Both the position numbers and the translations under genes were made by a program. A model generated the notes under the pieces. That model was not told the DNA's origin, ran no database searches, and was given only the letters and a program-made list of their open reading frames with translations. A stretch of 64,000 nt of DNA from an uncultured Bacteroidales bacterium (GTDB taxonomy: Bacteria > Bacteroidota > Bacteroidia > Bacteroidales > Muribaculaceae), in contig CANSAP010000005.1 of assembly GCA_947644715.1 (NCBI GenBank), forward strand, positions 29,256 to 93,255, given 5' to 3'. Of this stretch, positions 17,968 to 26,377 are shown piece after piece (within the stretch, counting starts at the first letter, position 1; every line of letters starts with the position of its first letter).

Positions 17968-18980
17968 TGCAAATGATTTAACGCGTAATCGAGAATCGGG
18001 TCGCGCCCTTCCGCGAGGTCAACATCAGGACTGTGCACCTCGATGTCGGGGTCAATCCCCTCCTCGGTCGAGCGCCCCTGAGCATCAGTAGTTGGGCAGG
18101 CTGAGAAGCGCACGTTCCAGCCATTGGGAAGCCCGGCAGAGAAGGGCATACCGGCACCTCCCCCCGTGCGCGCACCTATAATAGACACCTGCGGCAGCTG
18201 CTTCATAACCATCACGAAGTCATTGGCCGCTGAGAAGCAGGCTCGGTTAGTGAGCACCGCTACTGAGCCGTTCCAGGAGAGTTGCCCCTGCGGAGCCGGG
18301 TCATAAACAAGGGGATAAGGCTCTGAGAAATCGGAGTGCCCGGGGCCGGTCTTATGCCGGATGTAACCCACAGTCGTGGGGGCAAAGATGAAACGGCGGG
18401 CGAGCGTCTCGGCTGAGGTGAGAAGCCCACCCCCATTGTTGCGGATGTCGATAATGAGGTGGTCACAATCGGCGAATGAGGCGAGAATGTAGCTGAGGCT
18501 CGTCTCGCTGATTACGGAGGAGAAGGAGCCGCAATAGATGTAGCCTGCCTTCCGGCCGGAGTCGTTGGTCAGCACCTTATAGTTCAGGCCGCTGACGGTG
18601 TGATAGTCGAAGTTCAGGTAGTATTGCTGGAGAGTGCGCAGATTGAAGTCCTGGGGATAGTCGGTCCACCAGGCGCGATAATAGGAGACGTCGAAACGGG
18701 AAGAGAGGTTCACATGTCCGTCCCTGAGTTCCGCAAGCATCTCGGCGCAGAGGTCAAACAGGGCGCGCTGCGACATATCAGGGGTAACTCTCGCCCGATA
18801 GCGGGAGGTAACCTCCTGCCAATCAATTCCTTTTTCGTCAAGATAGCAGTAATGCTCATCGATTATTGTGGCGAGCGCATCGAAATTACCGGCAGGGTCG
18901 TCAGGCCATTCCTCGAATGAATGACAGCCCGCGAGGCTGAGGCTGAGCAGCAGCGTCAGTATATAACAGAGGATTTTCAT
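17964..18980 (-). CDS. S41-family peptidase lipoprotein
   Basis: 338 aa from the ATG at 18980, chosen over an upstream in-frame ATG at 19040 because it yields a lipoprotein signal peptide with lipobox SLAGC (Cys19) and overlaps the previous stop by 4 nt. The tail-specific protease (S41) domain spans about residues 150-335: DHLIIDIRNNGGGLL, then NRACFSAANDFVMVMKQLP with the candidate nucleophile Ser, then TGGGAGMPFSAGLPNGW. No PDZ domain is evident, as in several Bacteroidetes S41 lipoproteins. Probably processes or degrades envelope proteins in the periplasm. Confidence 0.85.
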   Translation of the reverse strand: MKILCYILTLLLSLSLAGCHSFEEWPDDPAGNFDALATIIDEHYCYLDEKGIDWQEVTSRYRARVTPDMSQRALFDLCAEMLAELRDGHVNLSSRFDVSYYRAWWTDYPQDFNLRTLQQYYLNFDYHTVSGLNYKVLTNDSGRKAGYIYCGSFSSVISETSLSYILASFADCDHLIIDIRNNGGGLLTSAETLARRFIFAPTTVGYIRHKTGPGHSDFSEPYPLVYDPAPQGQLSWNGSVAVLTNRACFSAANDFVMVMKQLPQVSIIGARTGGGAGMPFSAGLPNGWNVRFSACPTTDAQGRSTEEGIDPDIEVHSPDVDLAEGRDPILDYALNHLQ

Positions 18981-19795
18981 GGGCGCAAGCGGGTTTTGCG
19001 GGTTACATTGACCCAGTCGGTGCTGATGCCCACCACGCATTCATGCGTAGTGATTCGGGTGTTTATTCCGGAGGCAAGCGACGAGAGGATGCTGAAGCGA
19101 TAGCCAAGCCGCAGGCGAATGCCGCAGACTGAGGCCTCGGCTGCCAGCAGGTTGCGCAGCTGGAAGCGGTTGCCCCACCATCCGCAGTGCGCCAGTCCGG
19201 CACGTTCGCCGAGGTAGATTTCATAGTAGGACTGACCGTAGTGAGGCGAGAAGAAAACCCCGAGCGAGGGGAGCGAGACACGGTCAATGAGGCGCATGGG
19301 GAGAGGGCCAAGCTGAAAATCGTAAGCTGCGGAGAGATTGAGCGTGAGCGCCACTGCGACGCGAGCCGCCACCGGATTATTACTGTTGCGTGGCAGGTAG
19401 AGGAGGCCGCCGTCGAGTTGCAGGCCGGCACCGGCACCGAGAAGCAGCCCCTCCGCGGGGCGGAACTCGCGCTGCAAATCCCAGGCCAGGAGCAGCGAGA
19501 GGTCGGTCATGGCTGACGCCCCGGCAGCATCAGTCAGGAAGCCCATGCCAAAGGTGGCCTCATAGGTCTGACGCAGAGGAAAGCGCCGGCAGCCGAGCGC
19601 CCGGCTCCATTCGCCATTGAGGGAGAGGGTCGTGCCTGAGTGAGGAATCGGAGTGAGATAGGAGCAGCGGGCGCTCGAGCGGCCCACCCCCACCTGATAG
19701 GTCGAAGTGAGCGGACGTGGCGCGGGAATACTGTCGGCAAACGCACCGAGCGCCCCCAACAGCAAAGCAGTCAGCAACTTAATCCTGCGCATCAC
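18977..19795 (-). CDS. DUF3316-like secreted/outer-membrane protein
   Basis: 272 aa with an N-terminal signal peptide (about residues 1-20). The body alternates hydrophobic and polar residues as in a small beta barrel, and the end (RLGYRFSILSSLASGINTRITTHECVVGISTDWV) matches the DUF3316 pattern of Bacteroidetes proteins. The function of that family is unknown. The start overlaps the 3' end of parC by 17 nt, and the stop overlaps the S41 start by 4 nt, so the four genes are tightly coupled. An outer-membrane location is inference from composition. Confidence 0.75.
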   Translation of the reverse strand: MMRRIKLLTALLLGALGAFADSIPAPRPLTSTYQVGVGRSSARCSYLTPIPHSGTTLSLNGEWSRALGCRRFPLRQTYEATFGMGFLTDAAGASAMTDLSLLLAWDLQREFRPAEGLLLGAGAGLQLDGGLLYLPRNSNNPVAARVAVALTLNLSAAYDFQLGPLPMRLIDRVSLPSLGVFFSPHYGQSYYEIYLGERAGLAHCGWWGNRFQLRNLLAAEASVCGIRLRLGYRFSILSSLASGINTRITTHECVVGISTDWVNVTRKTRLRP

Positions 19796-22478
19796 CCTCC
19801 TCCTGCTCCGGCGTGAAGAGTTGCTGCTGGCCGGTCAGCTCATCGCGCACATCAACCATGCTGACAGGCTCCTCCTCAATGTTTTCATCGGAGTCACCCT
19901 CCGGTTCGGCGGGGGCCTCGGGCTGACGGGTAGGCTCAAGCTCCTCTACGGAAGCCAGTTCGTAGGTAGTAAGCCGCTTGCCGCGAGCCTTGTAGCTCTT
20001 CACGGCAATATACTCTTCCGCATCCACCTCCTGCGCCGGGCGCTCGGCATCAGCACCGCCGAACGTCAGCAGCAGACGGGGGAAGGGGGTGGAGGTGAGC
20101 AGCAACAGTCGGGATTTCTCATCCTCCCCCACGAAGCGCTGGCGCTTGGAGGCCGCCTCGAAGCTGAAGCGCTTCAGATAAGGATAGCCTTGCGAGGCAT
20201 CGAACAGGGCGGCAGTCCACACCTGTGCGGAATTGAATTTGCCGATGTAGCGGATACCCTCGTCATAGTGATTGGTGTCGGAGAAGGTGGTCGTGTAGTA
20301 CTCACCGTTGTTCATCACCACGAGCACGAGGTCAGTGGGCTGGAACTCACCGAGATACTCTCCACGGCCATCATAGTTGAGGCGGAGCACGTCAGGATCC
20401 CACCAGACCTTGCGCCCCCCCAGTGTGCTCGTGCCCTTCTCTTTGAGCGTGATGCGCGCCACCGGATTCTTGGTCACGAGATTGCCAAGCGCATCCTTGC
20501 CCTTGATTTCCAGATCGGCGAAGTTGACGTCAAGCTGGAGCACTTTCAGGCGCTTCTGCGGGCGCAGAGTGACGCGCAGCACCTCAGCCTCGCCGTTGGG
20601 ATTGGCCGTGAACCAAAGCACACGGCTGCCGGGGAGACCCTTGGTCAGGTCATATTCTTTGTCGCGGGTAAGGCCGGTTAGTTTGAAGCGCTTCTTATAG
20701 TAGGCGCCACCCTTACCGTTCAGATAGACAGCATTGTAGACCATGCGCTTGTCGCCGCGCTTGAAGACCTGCATGTGGATTACACCGGGACCGACATAGA
20801 ACTTGTCGGCCACCTTGACGAGCTTATACTTGCCATCCTTATAGAAAATCAGAATGTCATCAATGTCGGAGCACATGGTCACAAACTCGGCATCCTTCAG
20901 TGCCGTGCCGGCAAATCCCCCCTCACGGTCGAGGCAGAGGCGCTTGTTGGCTTCAGCCACACGGGTTGCCTCGATGGAGTCGAAACCGCGAATCACCGTG
21001 CGACGGGGGAAGCGTTCTCCATATTTGGAGTCGAGATGCTCGAACCAGGATATGGTGTAGTCAGTGATATGCTCTATGTCATGAGTGAGCTGCGCTATGA
21101 TGCCGTTCAAGGCCTCGATGCGGTCAGTGGCCTTGTCAGCATTGAACTTGAGGATGCGCCCCATGCGAATCTCCCACAGCTTCATGATGTCGTCGCGCGT
21201 AATCTCACGATAGAACTGCGGCTTCCACGGCTCCAGGCGCTTGTCGATATGCGCCACGGCGGCATCCATGTGGGGCGCCTGCTCCAGAGGCTTGTCCTTG
21301 TAAATGCGCTCCTCGATGAAGATTTTCTCCAACGAGGCAAAGAGCTGCTCCTCGCGGGCTTCGCCAAGCTTTATCTCCAGCTCGGCATGAAGCATGCGGC
21401 GGGTGTGGTCGGCGCTGTGGCGGAGCACATCGGAGATGGATAGGAAGTGGGGCTTCCTGTCGCAGATTACGCAGCAGTTCGGCGAAATGCTCACCTCGCA
21501 GTCAGTGAAGGCATAGAGGGCATCAATGGCCTTGTCGGAGGAGGTGCCGGGCATCAGGTGCACCAGAATGTTGGCTGTGGCAGCCGTGTGGTCTACCACA
21601 GAGCGTATCTTGATTTTACCCTTCTCCTGAGCCGATATGATAGAGGTAATCAGCGACGAGGTGGTCTTGCCGAAGGGGAGTTCGGTGATGGCGAGCGTCT
21701 TGGAGTCAATCTTGTCAATCTTGGCGCGCACCTTCACCGCCCCGCCCCGCTCGCCGTCGTTATAGCGGGAGACATCGATGTAGCCTCCGGTCTGGAAGTC
21801 GGGGAACAGTCGGAACTCCTCCCCTTTCAGGCAGGCTATGGCCGCCTTACAGATTTCCGAGAAGTTGTGCGGAAGAATCTTTGAGCTGAGACCCACGGCA
21901 ATACCCTCCACACCCTGCGCCAGCAGCAGCGGGAACTTGACGGGGAGCGTCACAGGCTCCTTCTTTCGGCCGTCATAGGAGGGTGTCCACTCCGTAATCT
22001 TCGGGCTGTAGACGGCCTCCAGCGCGAACTCCGAGAGGCGGGCTTCAATGTAACGGGGTGCGGCGGCCGAGTCGCCGGTCAGGATGTTGCCCCAGTTACC
22101 CTGGGTGTCAATGAGCAGCTCTTTCTGGCCGAGCTGCACGAGTGCGTCGCCGATGGAGGCATCGCCGTGCGGGTGATACTGCATGGTGTTGCCCACCACG
22201 TTGGCCACTTTGTTGAAGCGGCCATCGTCAAGCGTGTACATGGAATGCAGAATGCGCCTCTGCACCGGTTTGAGTCCATCCTCAATGTGAGGCACGGCGC
22301 GCTCCAGGATAACGTAGGAGGCATACTCCAGGAACCAACCCTGGAACATGCCGGAGAGCTGAGTGCTCCGGTCAGCGCCGGGGAATGTATAGTTTTTTGC
22401 AGCCGATTCTGTTGCGGAGTCGGCTGCTTGATTTAATGTATTTTCGTTGTTGGGATCACTCGGATTTTTCTCGGCCAT
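19779..22478 (-). CDS. parC: DNA topoisomerase IV subunit A
   Basis: 899 aa. The breakage-reunion domain begins after a roughly 40-residue acidic leader: SYVILERAVPHIEDGLKPVQRRIL, YHPHGDASIGDALVQLGQ and GDSAAAPRYIEARL with catalytic Tyr143. A coiled region (DIMKLWEIRMGRI) and degenerate beta-pinwheel repeats follow, then an acidic, Pro/Glu-rich C-terminal tail. With the B subunit it decatenates chromosomes after replication. The length fits Bacteroidetes ParC. No parE lies in the window, so the ParC rather than GyrA assignment rests on sequence features and the weak C-terminal pinwheel. First gene of a four-gene operon with its own promoter. Confidence 0.87.
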   Translation of the reverse strand: MAEKNPSDPNNENTLNQAADSATESAAKNYTFPGADRSTQLSGMFQGWFLEYASYVILERAVPHIEDGLKPVQRRILHSMYTLDDGRFNKVANVVGNTMQYHPHGDASIGDALVQLGQKELLIDTQGNWGNILTGDSAAAPRYIEARLSEFALEAVYSPKITEWTPSYDGRKKEPVTLPVKFPLLLAQGVEGIAVGLSSKILPHNFSEICKAAIACLKGEEFRLFPDFQTGGYIDVSRYNDGERGGAVKVRAKIDKIDSKTLAITELPFGKTTSSLITSIISAQEKGKIKIRSVVDHTAATANILVHLMPGTSSDKAIDALYAFTDCEVSISPNCCVICDRKPHFLSISDVLRHSADHTRRMLHAELEIKLGEAREEQLFASLEKIFIEERIYKDKPLEQAPHMDAAVAHIDKRLEPWKPQFYREITRDDIMKLWEIRMGRILKFNADKATDRIEALNGIIAQLTHDIEHITDYTISWFEHLDSKYGERFPRRTVIRGFDSIEATRVAEANKRLCLDREGGFAGTALKDAEFVTMCSDIDDILIFYKDGKYKLVKVADKFYVGPGVIHMQVFKRGDKRMVYNAVYLNGKGGAYYKKRFKLTGLTRDKEYDLTKGLPGSRVLWFTANPNGEAEVLRVTLRPQKRLKVLQLDVNFADLEIKGKDALGNLVTKNPVARITLKEKGTSTLGGRKVWWDPDVLRLNYDGRGEYLGEFQPTDLVLVVMNNGEYYTTTFSDTNHYDEGIRYIGKFNSAQVWTAALFDASQGYPYLKRFSFEAASKRQRFVGEDEKSRLLLLTSTPFPRLLLTFGGADAERPAQEVDAEEYIAVKSYKARGKRLTTYELASVEELEPTRQPEAPAEPEGDSDENIEEEPVSMVDVRDELTGQQQLFTPEQEEGDAQD

Positions 22479-22499
22479 GGTTTATGGGTAATTTACGCA

Positions 22500-22531
22500 C
22501 AAATTTACACATTATTCTCCGCACGCACAAA
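22500..22531 (-). promoter_or_regulatory. Bacteroidetes-type promoter of the parC operon
   Basis: Read on the minus strand: TTTG (22531-22528), a 20-bp spacer, and TAAATTTG (22507-22500). It lies 22 nt upstream of the parC ATG at 22478 and is divergent from the promoter at 22545-22576. Confidence 0.75.
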
Positions 22532-22544
22532 TTTTACCTCTGAA

Positions 22545-22576
22545 ATTGCTCTCTCGAAATTAATTGTTTAATTTTG
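22545..22576 (+). promoter_or_regulatory. Bacteroidetes-type promoter of the TIGR02757 gene
   Basis: ATTG (22545-22548), a 20-bp spacer, and TAATTTTG (22569-22576). The ATG at 22581 follows 4 bp later, so the transcript is probably leaderless or nearly so. Confidence 0.72.
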
Positions 22577-22580
22577 CACC

Positions 22581-23354
22581 ATGAAGTTGAGTGACCACCT
22601 GGCCGAGCGGCTCGAAGCAGCCTGCCGGCGCATCAATACGCCTGATTTTATCGCCGACGACCCGGTGCAGTTTCCGCGCCGCTTTGCCTCGCAGCCTGAC
22701 ATCGAGATTATGTCGCTGCTGGCCGCAGTGATTGCCTGGGGCAGACGTCCGCAGATCCTAAAGGACTGCGAGAAACTGGTGGAGATTATGGACGCACAGC
22801 CCCACCGCTATCTGATGAGCGGCGAGTGGCAGAGCCTCGACCCCCGGCTGAATATTCATCGCACTTGCTTCGGCTCCCATCTCCAATACCTGCTGCGCGG
22901 CCTCCGCGCCATCTATCAACGTTACGGCTCTCTGGAAGAGTTTGCGGCAGCCTGCGGCGCACCCGCCTCTGAAGCCCCCGCGTGGACTCTGATTCAGGCT
23001 ATGCAGCAGGTGATGCGTGATGAGAACGAGGGGGCTTATTGCCCCGAGGTGCTCCCATCAAACCTCGCCTCCACGGCTCTGAAGCGCTACAATATGGCGC
23101 TGCGCTGGCTCGTGCGCGACGACGGTATTGTCGACATGGGAGTCTGGAAAGCACTCAAGCCCTCGCAGCTGTTCATTCCGCTCGATGTGCATGTGGGCAA
23201 CACATCACGCGCTCTCGGGCTGCTTGAGCGCAAGAGCAATGACCGCAAGGCTGTGGTGCAGCTGACTGAGGCCCTCCGCAGGTTCGACAGCCATGACCCG
23301 GTGCGCTTTGATTTCGCGCTTTTCGGGCTGGGCATTGAGGGTTCCGAACTTTAA
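22581..23354 (+). CDS. TIGR02757 (DUF2400) family protein
   Basis: 257 aa, the usual length of this family. Recognisable blocks are DDPVQFPRRF, IEIMSLLAAVIAWGRRPQIL, KRYNMALRWLVRDDGIVDMGVWK and LFIPLDVHVGNTSRALGLL, ending GLGIEGSEL. The helical layout and the lone LDVHVGNTSR segment recall HhH-type DNA glycosylase folds, but no enzymatic role is established. No signal peptide or membrane segments; cytoplasmic. Followed 40 nt later by the NADH dehydrogenase gene. Confidence 0.88.
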   Translation: MKLSDHLAERLEAACRRINTPDFIADDPVQFPRRFASQPDIEIMSLLAAVIAWGRRPQILKDCEKLVEIMDAQPHRYLMSGEWQSLDPRLNIHRTCFGSHLQYLLRGLRAIYQRYGSLEEFAAACGAPASEAPAWTLIQAMQQVMRDENEGAYCPEVLPSNLASTALKRYNMALRWLVRDDGIVDMGVWKALKPSQLFIPLDVHVGNTSRALGLLERKSNDRKAVVQLTEALRRFDSHDPVRFDFALFGLGIEGSEL

Positions 23355-23394
23355 TTGATTTTCCGTGGTTTAATATATAGTAGTATCTACAGAC

Positions 23395-24675
23395 ATGGCA
23401 GAAGTACACGAAAAAGAAAAGGTAGTAATCATTGGCGGCGGCTTCGCGGGGATGAATCTCGCGAATAAGCTCGACCGCAACAAATATGCAGTGGAGGTTA
23501 TTGACCGCAATAATTTCCACTCTTTCCCCCCTCTGTTTTATCAGATAGCATCCTCCGGCCTGGATGCCTCCAACATCTCTTTCCCGCTGCGCCGCGAGTT
23601 CAAGAAGCGTCCTGACACGACTTACCACATGGGCCACATCAAGAAGATTGATGTGCAGGCGCGCACGGTGACCACCAGCTATGAGACCCTCCCCTATGAC
23701 CGGCTGATTATCGCTGCCGGCTCCACCAACAATTATTTCGGAATGCAGGGTCTGGCAGAGACCGTGTTCGGCATCAAGACTGTGGCTGAGGCCTCCCACA
23801 CTCGCGACGAGATTCTTGACCGTCTGGAGCGTGGTGCCATCGAAAAGGATCCAGACCGACGTCGCAAGCTGCTCTCCTTCCTCGTGGTTGGAGGTGGCCC
23901 GAGCGGTGTGGAGATTGCCGGGGCGCTGGGCGAGATGAAGCGCGACATTCTCCCCCGGGAGTATCCGGAACTGAATCCCGATGATGTGCGCATAGTGCTC
24001 GTGGAGGGTGCTCCGCAGCTGCTTGGCGCAATGGGTGAGAAAGCCGGTCAGAAGGCGCTGGAGTATCTGAAAGACCTGCTTGTGGAGGTGCGACTGAACA
24101 CGGTCATGAAAGGATACGACGATAAGCTCGTGACCTTCGCCGACGGCACCCGCGAGTATTGGGAGACGCTGATATGGACGGCCGGTGTCTGCGGCGAACC
24201 TATGCCCGGACTTCCGGCTGAGACTTTGGGTCGCGGTGGTCGCATCAAGGTGGATGAATACAACCGTGTGGAGGGGCTGGAAAATGTCTTTGCCATCGGA
24301 GATATCTGCCTGATGACCACACCTGATTATCCCCACGGACATCCGCAGGTGGCGCAGGTGGCCATCCAGCAGGCCCGCAATCTCGCCCGGATGATGAATG
24401 ATGTGAAGCAGGCCCGCCCGTTCCGCTACCGCGACAAAGGGTCGATGGCCACCGTGGGCAAGAACCGTGCGGTTGTGAACATCGGCAACAGCTTCCTGAG
24501 CGGCCGCATCGCCTGGTGGGCATGGATGTTCATCCATCTGATTTCAATCATGGGTATGCGCAACAAGCTGAACGTTATGCTCAACTGGGTTTGGAACTAT
24601 GTGACCTATTCCACTTCGCTGCGTCTGCTCATGCGCCCGGCTAAATATCCGCTGCGCAAGCACTGGGGTGATTAA
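23395..24675 (+). CDS. ndh: type II NADH:quinone oxidoreductase (NDH-2)
   Basis: 426 aa. N-terminal FAD dinucleotide motif GGGFAGMNLA (about residues 14-23) and a second Rossmann motif VVGGGPSGVEIAGAL (about 163-177) for NADH. The FAD-contact segment IGDICLM lies near residue 300, and the C-terminal amphipathic region (WMFIHLISIMGMRNKLNVMLNWVW) is typical of membrane-associated NDH-2. It passes electrons from NADH to menaquinone without proton pumping. No signal peptide. Stands alone between TIGR02757 and a META-domain lipoprotein. Confidence 0.92.
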   Translation: MAEVHEKEKVVIIGGGFAGMNLANKLDRNKYAVEVIDRNNFHSFPPLFYQIASSGLDASNISFPLRREFKKRPDTTYHMGHIKKIDVQARTVTTSYETLPYDRLIIAAGSTNNYFGMQGLAETVFGIKTVAEASHTRDEILDRLERGAIEKDPDRRRKLLSFLVVGGGPSGVEIAGALGEMKRDILPREYPELNPDDVRIVLVEGAPQLLGAMGEKAGQKALEYLKDLLVEVRLNTVMKGYDDKLVTFADGTREYWETLIWTAGVCGEPMPGLPAETLGRGGRIKVDEYNRVEGLENVFAIGDICLMTTPDYPHGHPQVAQVAIQQARNLARMMNDVKQARPFRYRDKGSMATVGKNRAVVNIGNSFLSGRIAWWAWMFIHLISIMGMRNKLNVMLNWVWNYVTYSTSLRLLMRPAKYPLRKHWGD

Positions 24676-24729
24676 TCCCCGGGCACAGAGGATTGGTCTA
24701 ATCAATTAAGAATAAAAAAGAATACTGTT

Positions 24730-25587
24730 ATGAATAAGTCATTATTGGCAATCGGCGCCGCAATGTTGTGCGTCATGATGGGGAGCTGCTCCCTGTTCCA
24801 GAAGAATGTGCGTACGGAGGCTCAACTCCCCTCCGACCGCCATAGTGTAGAGGCAGGTTCCACCCGCAAGCCCTATCGCTCGCAGAAGCTCGAGCAGGGA
24901 GAAATCGGTGGTGACTGGCTGATTGAAAAGGTGTTCGGGCAGGTGGCCAAAGGGCAGGATACACCTTACCTGAAGTTTGAGCCCTCCACCCATATGGTGT
25001 ATGGTTCCAACGGCTGCAACACGGTCAATGCAACGTATAAGAACAATGCGGCTGACTCCACTCTCTCGTTCGACAATATGATTACCACCATGCGCCTGTG
25101 TGCCGAAGAGGGGCTTTCGGAGACCGCTATCAATGAGGCTCTCGACATGACTGCCCGCTACACTTGGGCCCTTAACTCAGGCCGCTACACGCTGCAATTC
25201 TATAATGCCGCCGGGGAGCCGATTATGACCTTGGCCCGTCAGGACTTCGATTTCCTGAACGGCACTTGGGGCGTGGCTGAGATTGACGGCCAGAAGATTG
25301 ACAACGATGAGATGCAGCTCGTGCTCGACATCGACGAGATGAAGATCCATGGCAACACGGGTTGCAATGTGCTGAACGGAAGCATAGTCACTGATATGGC
25401 TGTGCAGGGTTCCATCTCCTTCCAGAATATGGCCACGACCCGCATGATGTGTCCCGACATCAATCAGGAGACTGCGCTGCTCGTGGCTCTGGAGGCTGCC
25501 GCTCAGGTGCGCCCCGTTGACAAGAATACGGTTGAACTGCTGAATGCACATGGCGACGTAGTGCTCCGCCTTGTGCGCGAAAACTGA
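24730..25587 (+). CDS. lipoprotein with two META domains
   Basis: 285 aa. Lipoprotein signal peptide (MMGSCS; Cys about 20). Two META (HslJ-like) domains follow: about residues 55-165 (GGDWLIEKVFG, VYGSNGCNTVNATY, ITTMRLCAEE) and about 170-285 (NGTWGVAEIDGQKI, KIHGNTGCNVLNGS, ATTRMMCPD). The paired GCN motif and M(R/M)xC motif in each repeat are the family signature. HslJ-type proteins are linked to outer-membrane stability and novobiocin tolerance in E. coli; the role here is unknown. The next gene starts 7 nt downstream. Confidence 0.88.
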   Translation: MNKSLLAIGAAMLCVMMGSCSLFQKNVRTEAQLPSDRHSVEAGSTRKPYRSQKLEQGEIGGDWLIEKVFGQVAKGQDTPYLKFEPSTHMVYGSNGCNTVNATYKNNAADSTLSFDNMITTMRLCAEEGLSETAINEALDMTARYTWALNSGRYTLQFYNAAGEPIMTLARQDFDFLNGTWGVAEIDGQKIDNDEMQLVLDIDEMKIHGNTGCNVLNGSIVTDMAVQGSISFQNMATTRMMCPDINQETALLVALEAAAQVRPVDKNTVELLNAHGDVVLRLVREN

Positions 25588-25594
25588 TGCGGCG

Positions 25595-26242
25595 ATGAGG
25601 AAATTCGTAACGACGTTGCTCCTGGGAGTGCTCTGTGTGTTGAGTTCATCGGCCTCGGTTAGCCGAGTGCTCTTTATAGGGGATTCTATGACCGGCTGGC
25701 TCAGTGAGCGTCTGGAAGCTTACGGCGCTCTGAACGGCTTCGAGGTGTCAACCGTGATTTGGGACGGCTCTACGCTGACCAAGTGGGTTAACACGGGCAA
25801 AATTCCCGGCTTCATCGCGCAGTATAAGCCTGACGTGGTCTTCGTCTGCCTCGGGCTGAATGAGCTGCTTGTGAAGAATCCCGGCACACGCATGGCCGCT
25901 CCGCTCGAGAAGCTTGAGAAGCAGCTTGGAGATGTGCCGATGGTGTGGGTAGGTCCCCCGACATGGCCCGGCAAGGGTGACGGCGCTGCCTTCAATCAAT
26001 GGATGGGGGCGCATATGCCCGCAGACGGCCATTACTTCAACTCTCAGAGCCAGCAGCTCGCGCGGCAGTCAGCCACAAACCCGCACCCCACTCGCCCGGC
26101 CTGCGCCAAATGGATGGATGCAGTCGTGAAGTGGCTCCCCTCCACCGGGCTCGGCTTCCCGGCTCAATTCAAGGCTCCGGCTGCCGGAGAGATGAAGAGG
26201 AGCAAGAACTACATCTATCGCCGCATGAAGCAGACTCTGTGA
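25595..26242 (+). CDS. SGNH/GDSL-like hydrolase, catalytic Asp apparently lost
   Basis: 215 aa from the ATG at 25595 (signal peptide MRKFVTTLLLGVLCVLSSSA); an in-frame ATG at 25571 lies inside the preceding gene. Block I is VLFIGDSMTGWLSERL with the GDS nucleophile motif, and block III is VFVCLGLNELL (GxND-like, with GLNE). Block V should read DxxH but reads TNPHPT, so the triad Asp is replaced by Thr while His is kept. It may be a Ser-His dyad enzyme or inactive. A predicted periplasmic esterase/acetylhydrolase-like protein; substrate unknown. It converges with the YitT gene across a long inverted repeat. Confidence 0.78.
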   Translation: MRKFVTTLLLGVLCVLSSSASVSRVLFIGDSMTGWLSERLEAYGALNGFEVSTVIWDGSTLTKWVNTGKIPGFIAQYKPDVVFVCLGLNELLVKNPGTRMAAPLEKLEKQLGDVPMVWVGPPTWPGKGDGAAFNQWMGAHMPADGHYFNSQSQQLARQSATNPHPTRPACAKWMDAVVKWLPSTGLGFPAQFKAPAAGEMKRSKNYIYRRMKQTL

Positions 26243-26267
26243 GGAGGCTGACGCGCTCCTTGAGAGC

Positions 26268-26341
26268 GGAATAAGCGAAATGAGAGGAATAATGTTGCAG
26301 CAGCCGTCTGCCGAACTTATTCCTCTCATTTCGCTTATTCC
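26268..26341. terminator. 25-bp perfect inverted repeat between convergent genes
   Basis: Arms 26268-26292 and 26317-26341 are perfect 25-bp complements around a 24-nt loop. Located between the convergent SGNH and YitT genes, it is a plausible bidirectional terminator, although no clean T-tract follows in either direction. Confidence 0.6.
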
Positions 26342-26377
26342 TCTCATGAAGAGAATAGCCTTACCCCGGCCTCTGCC

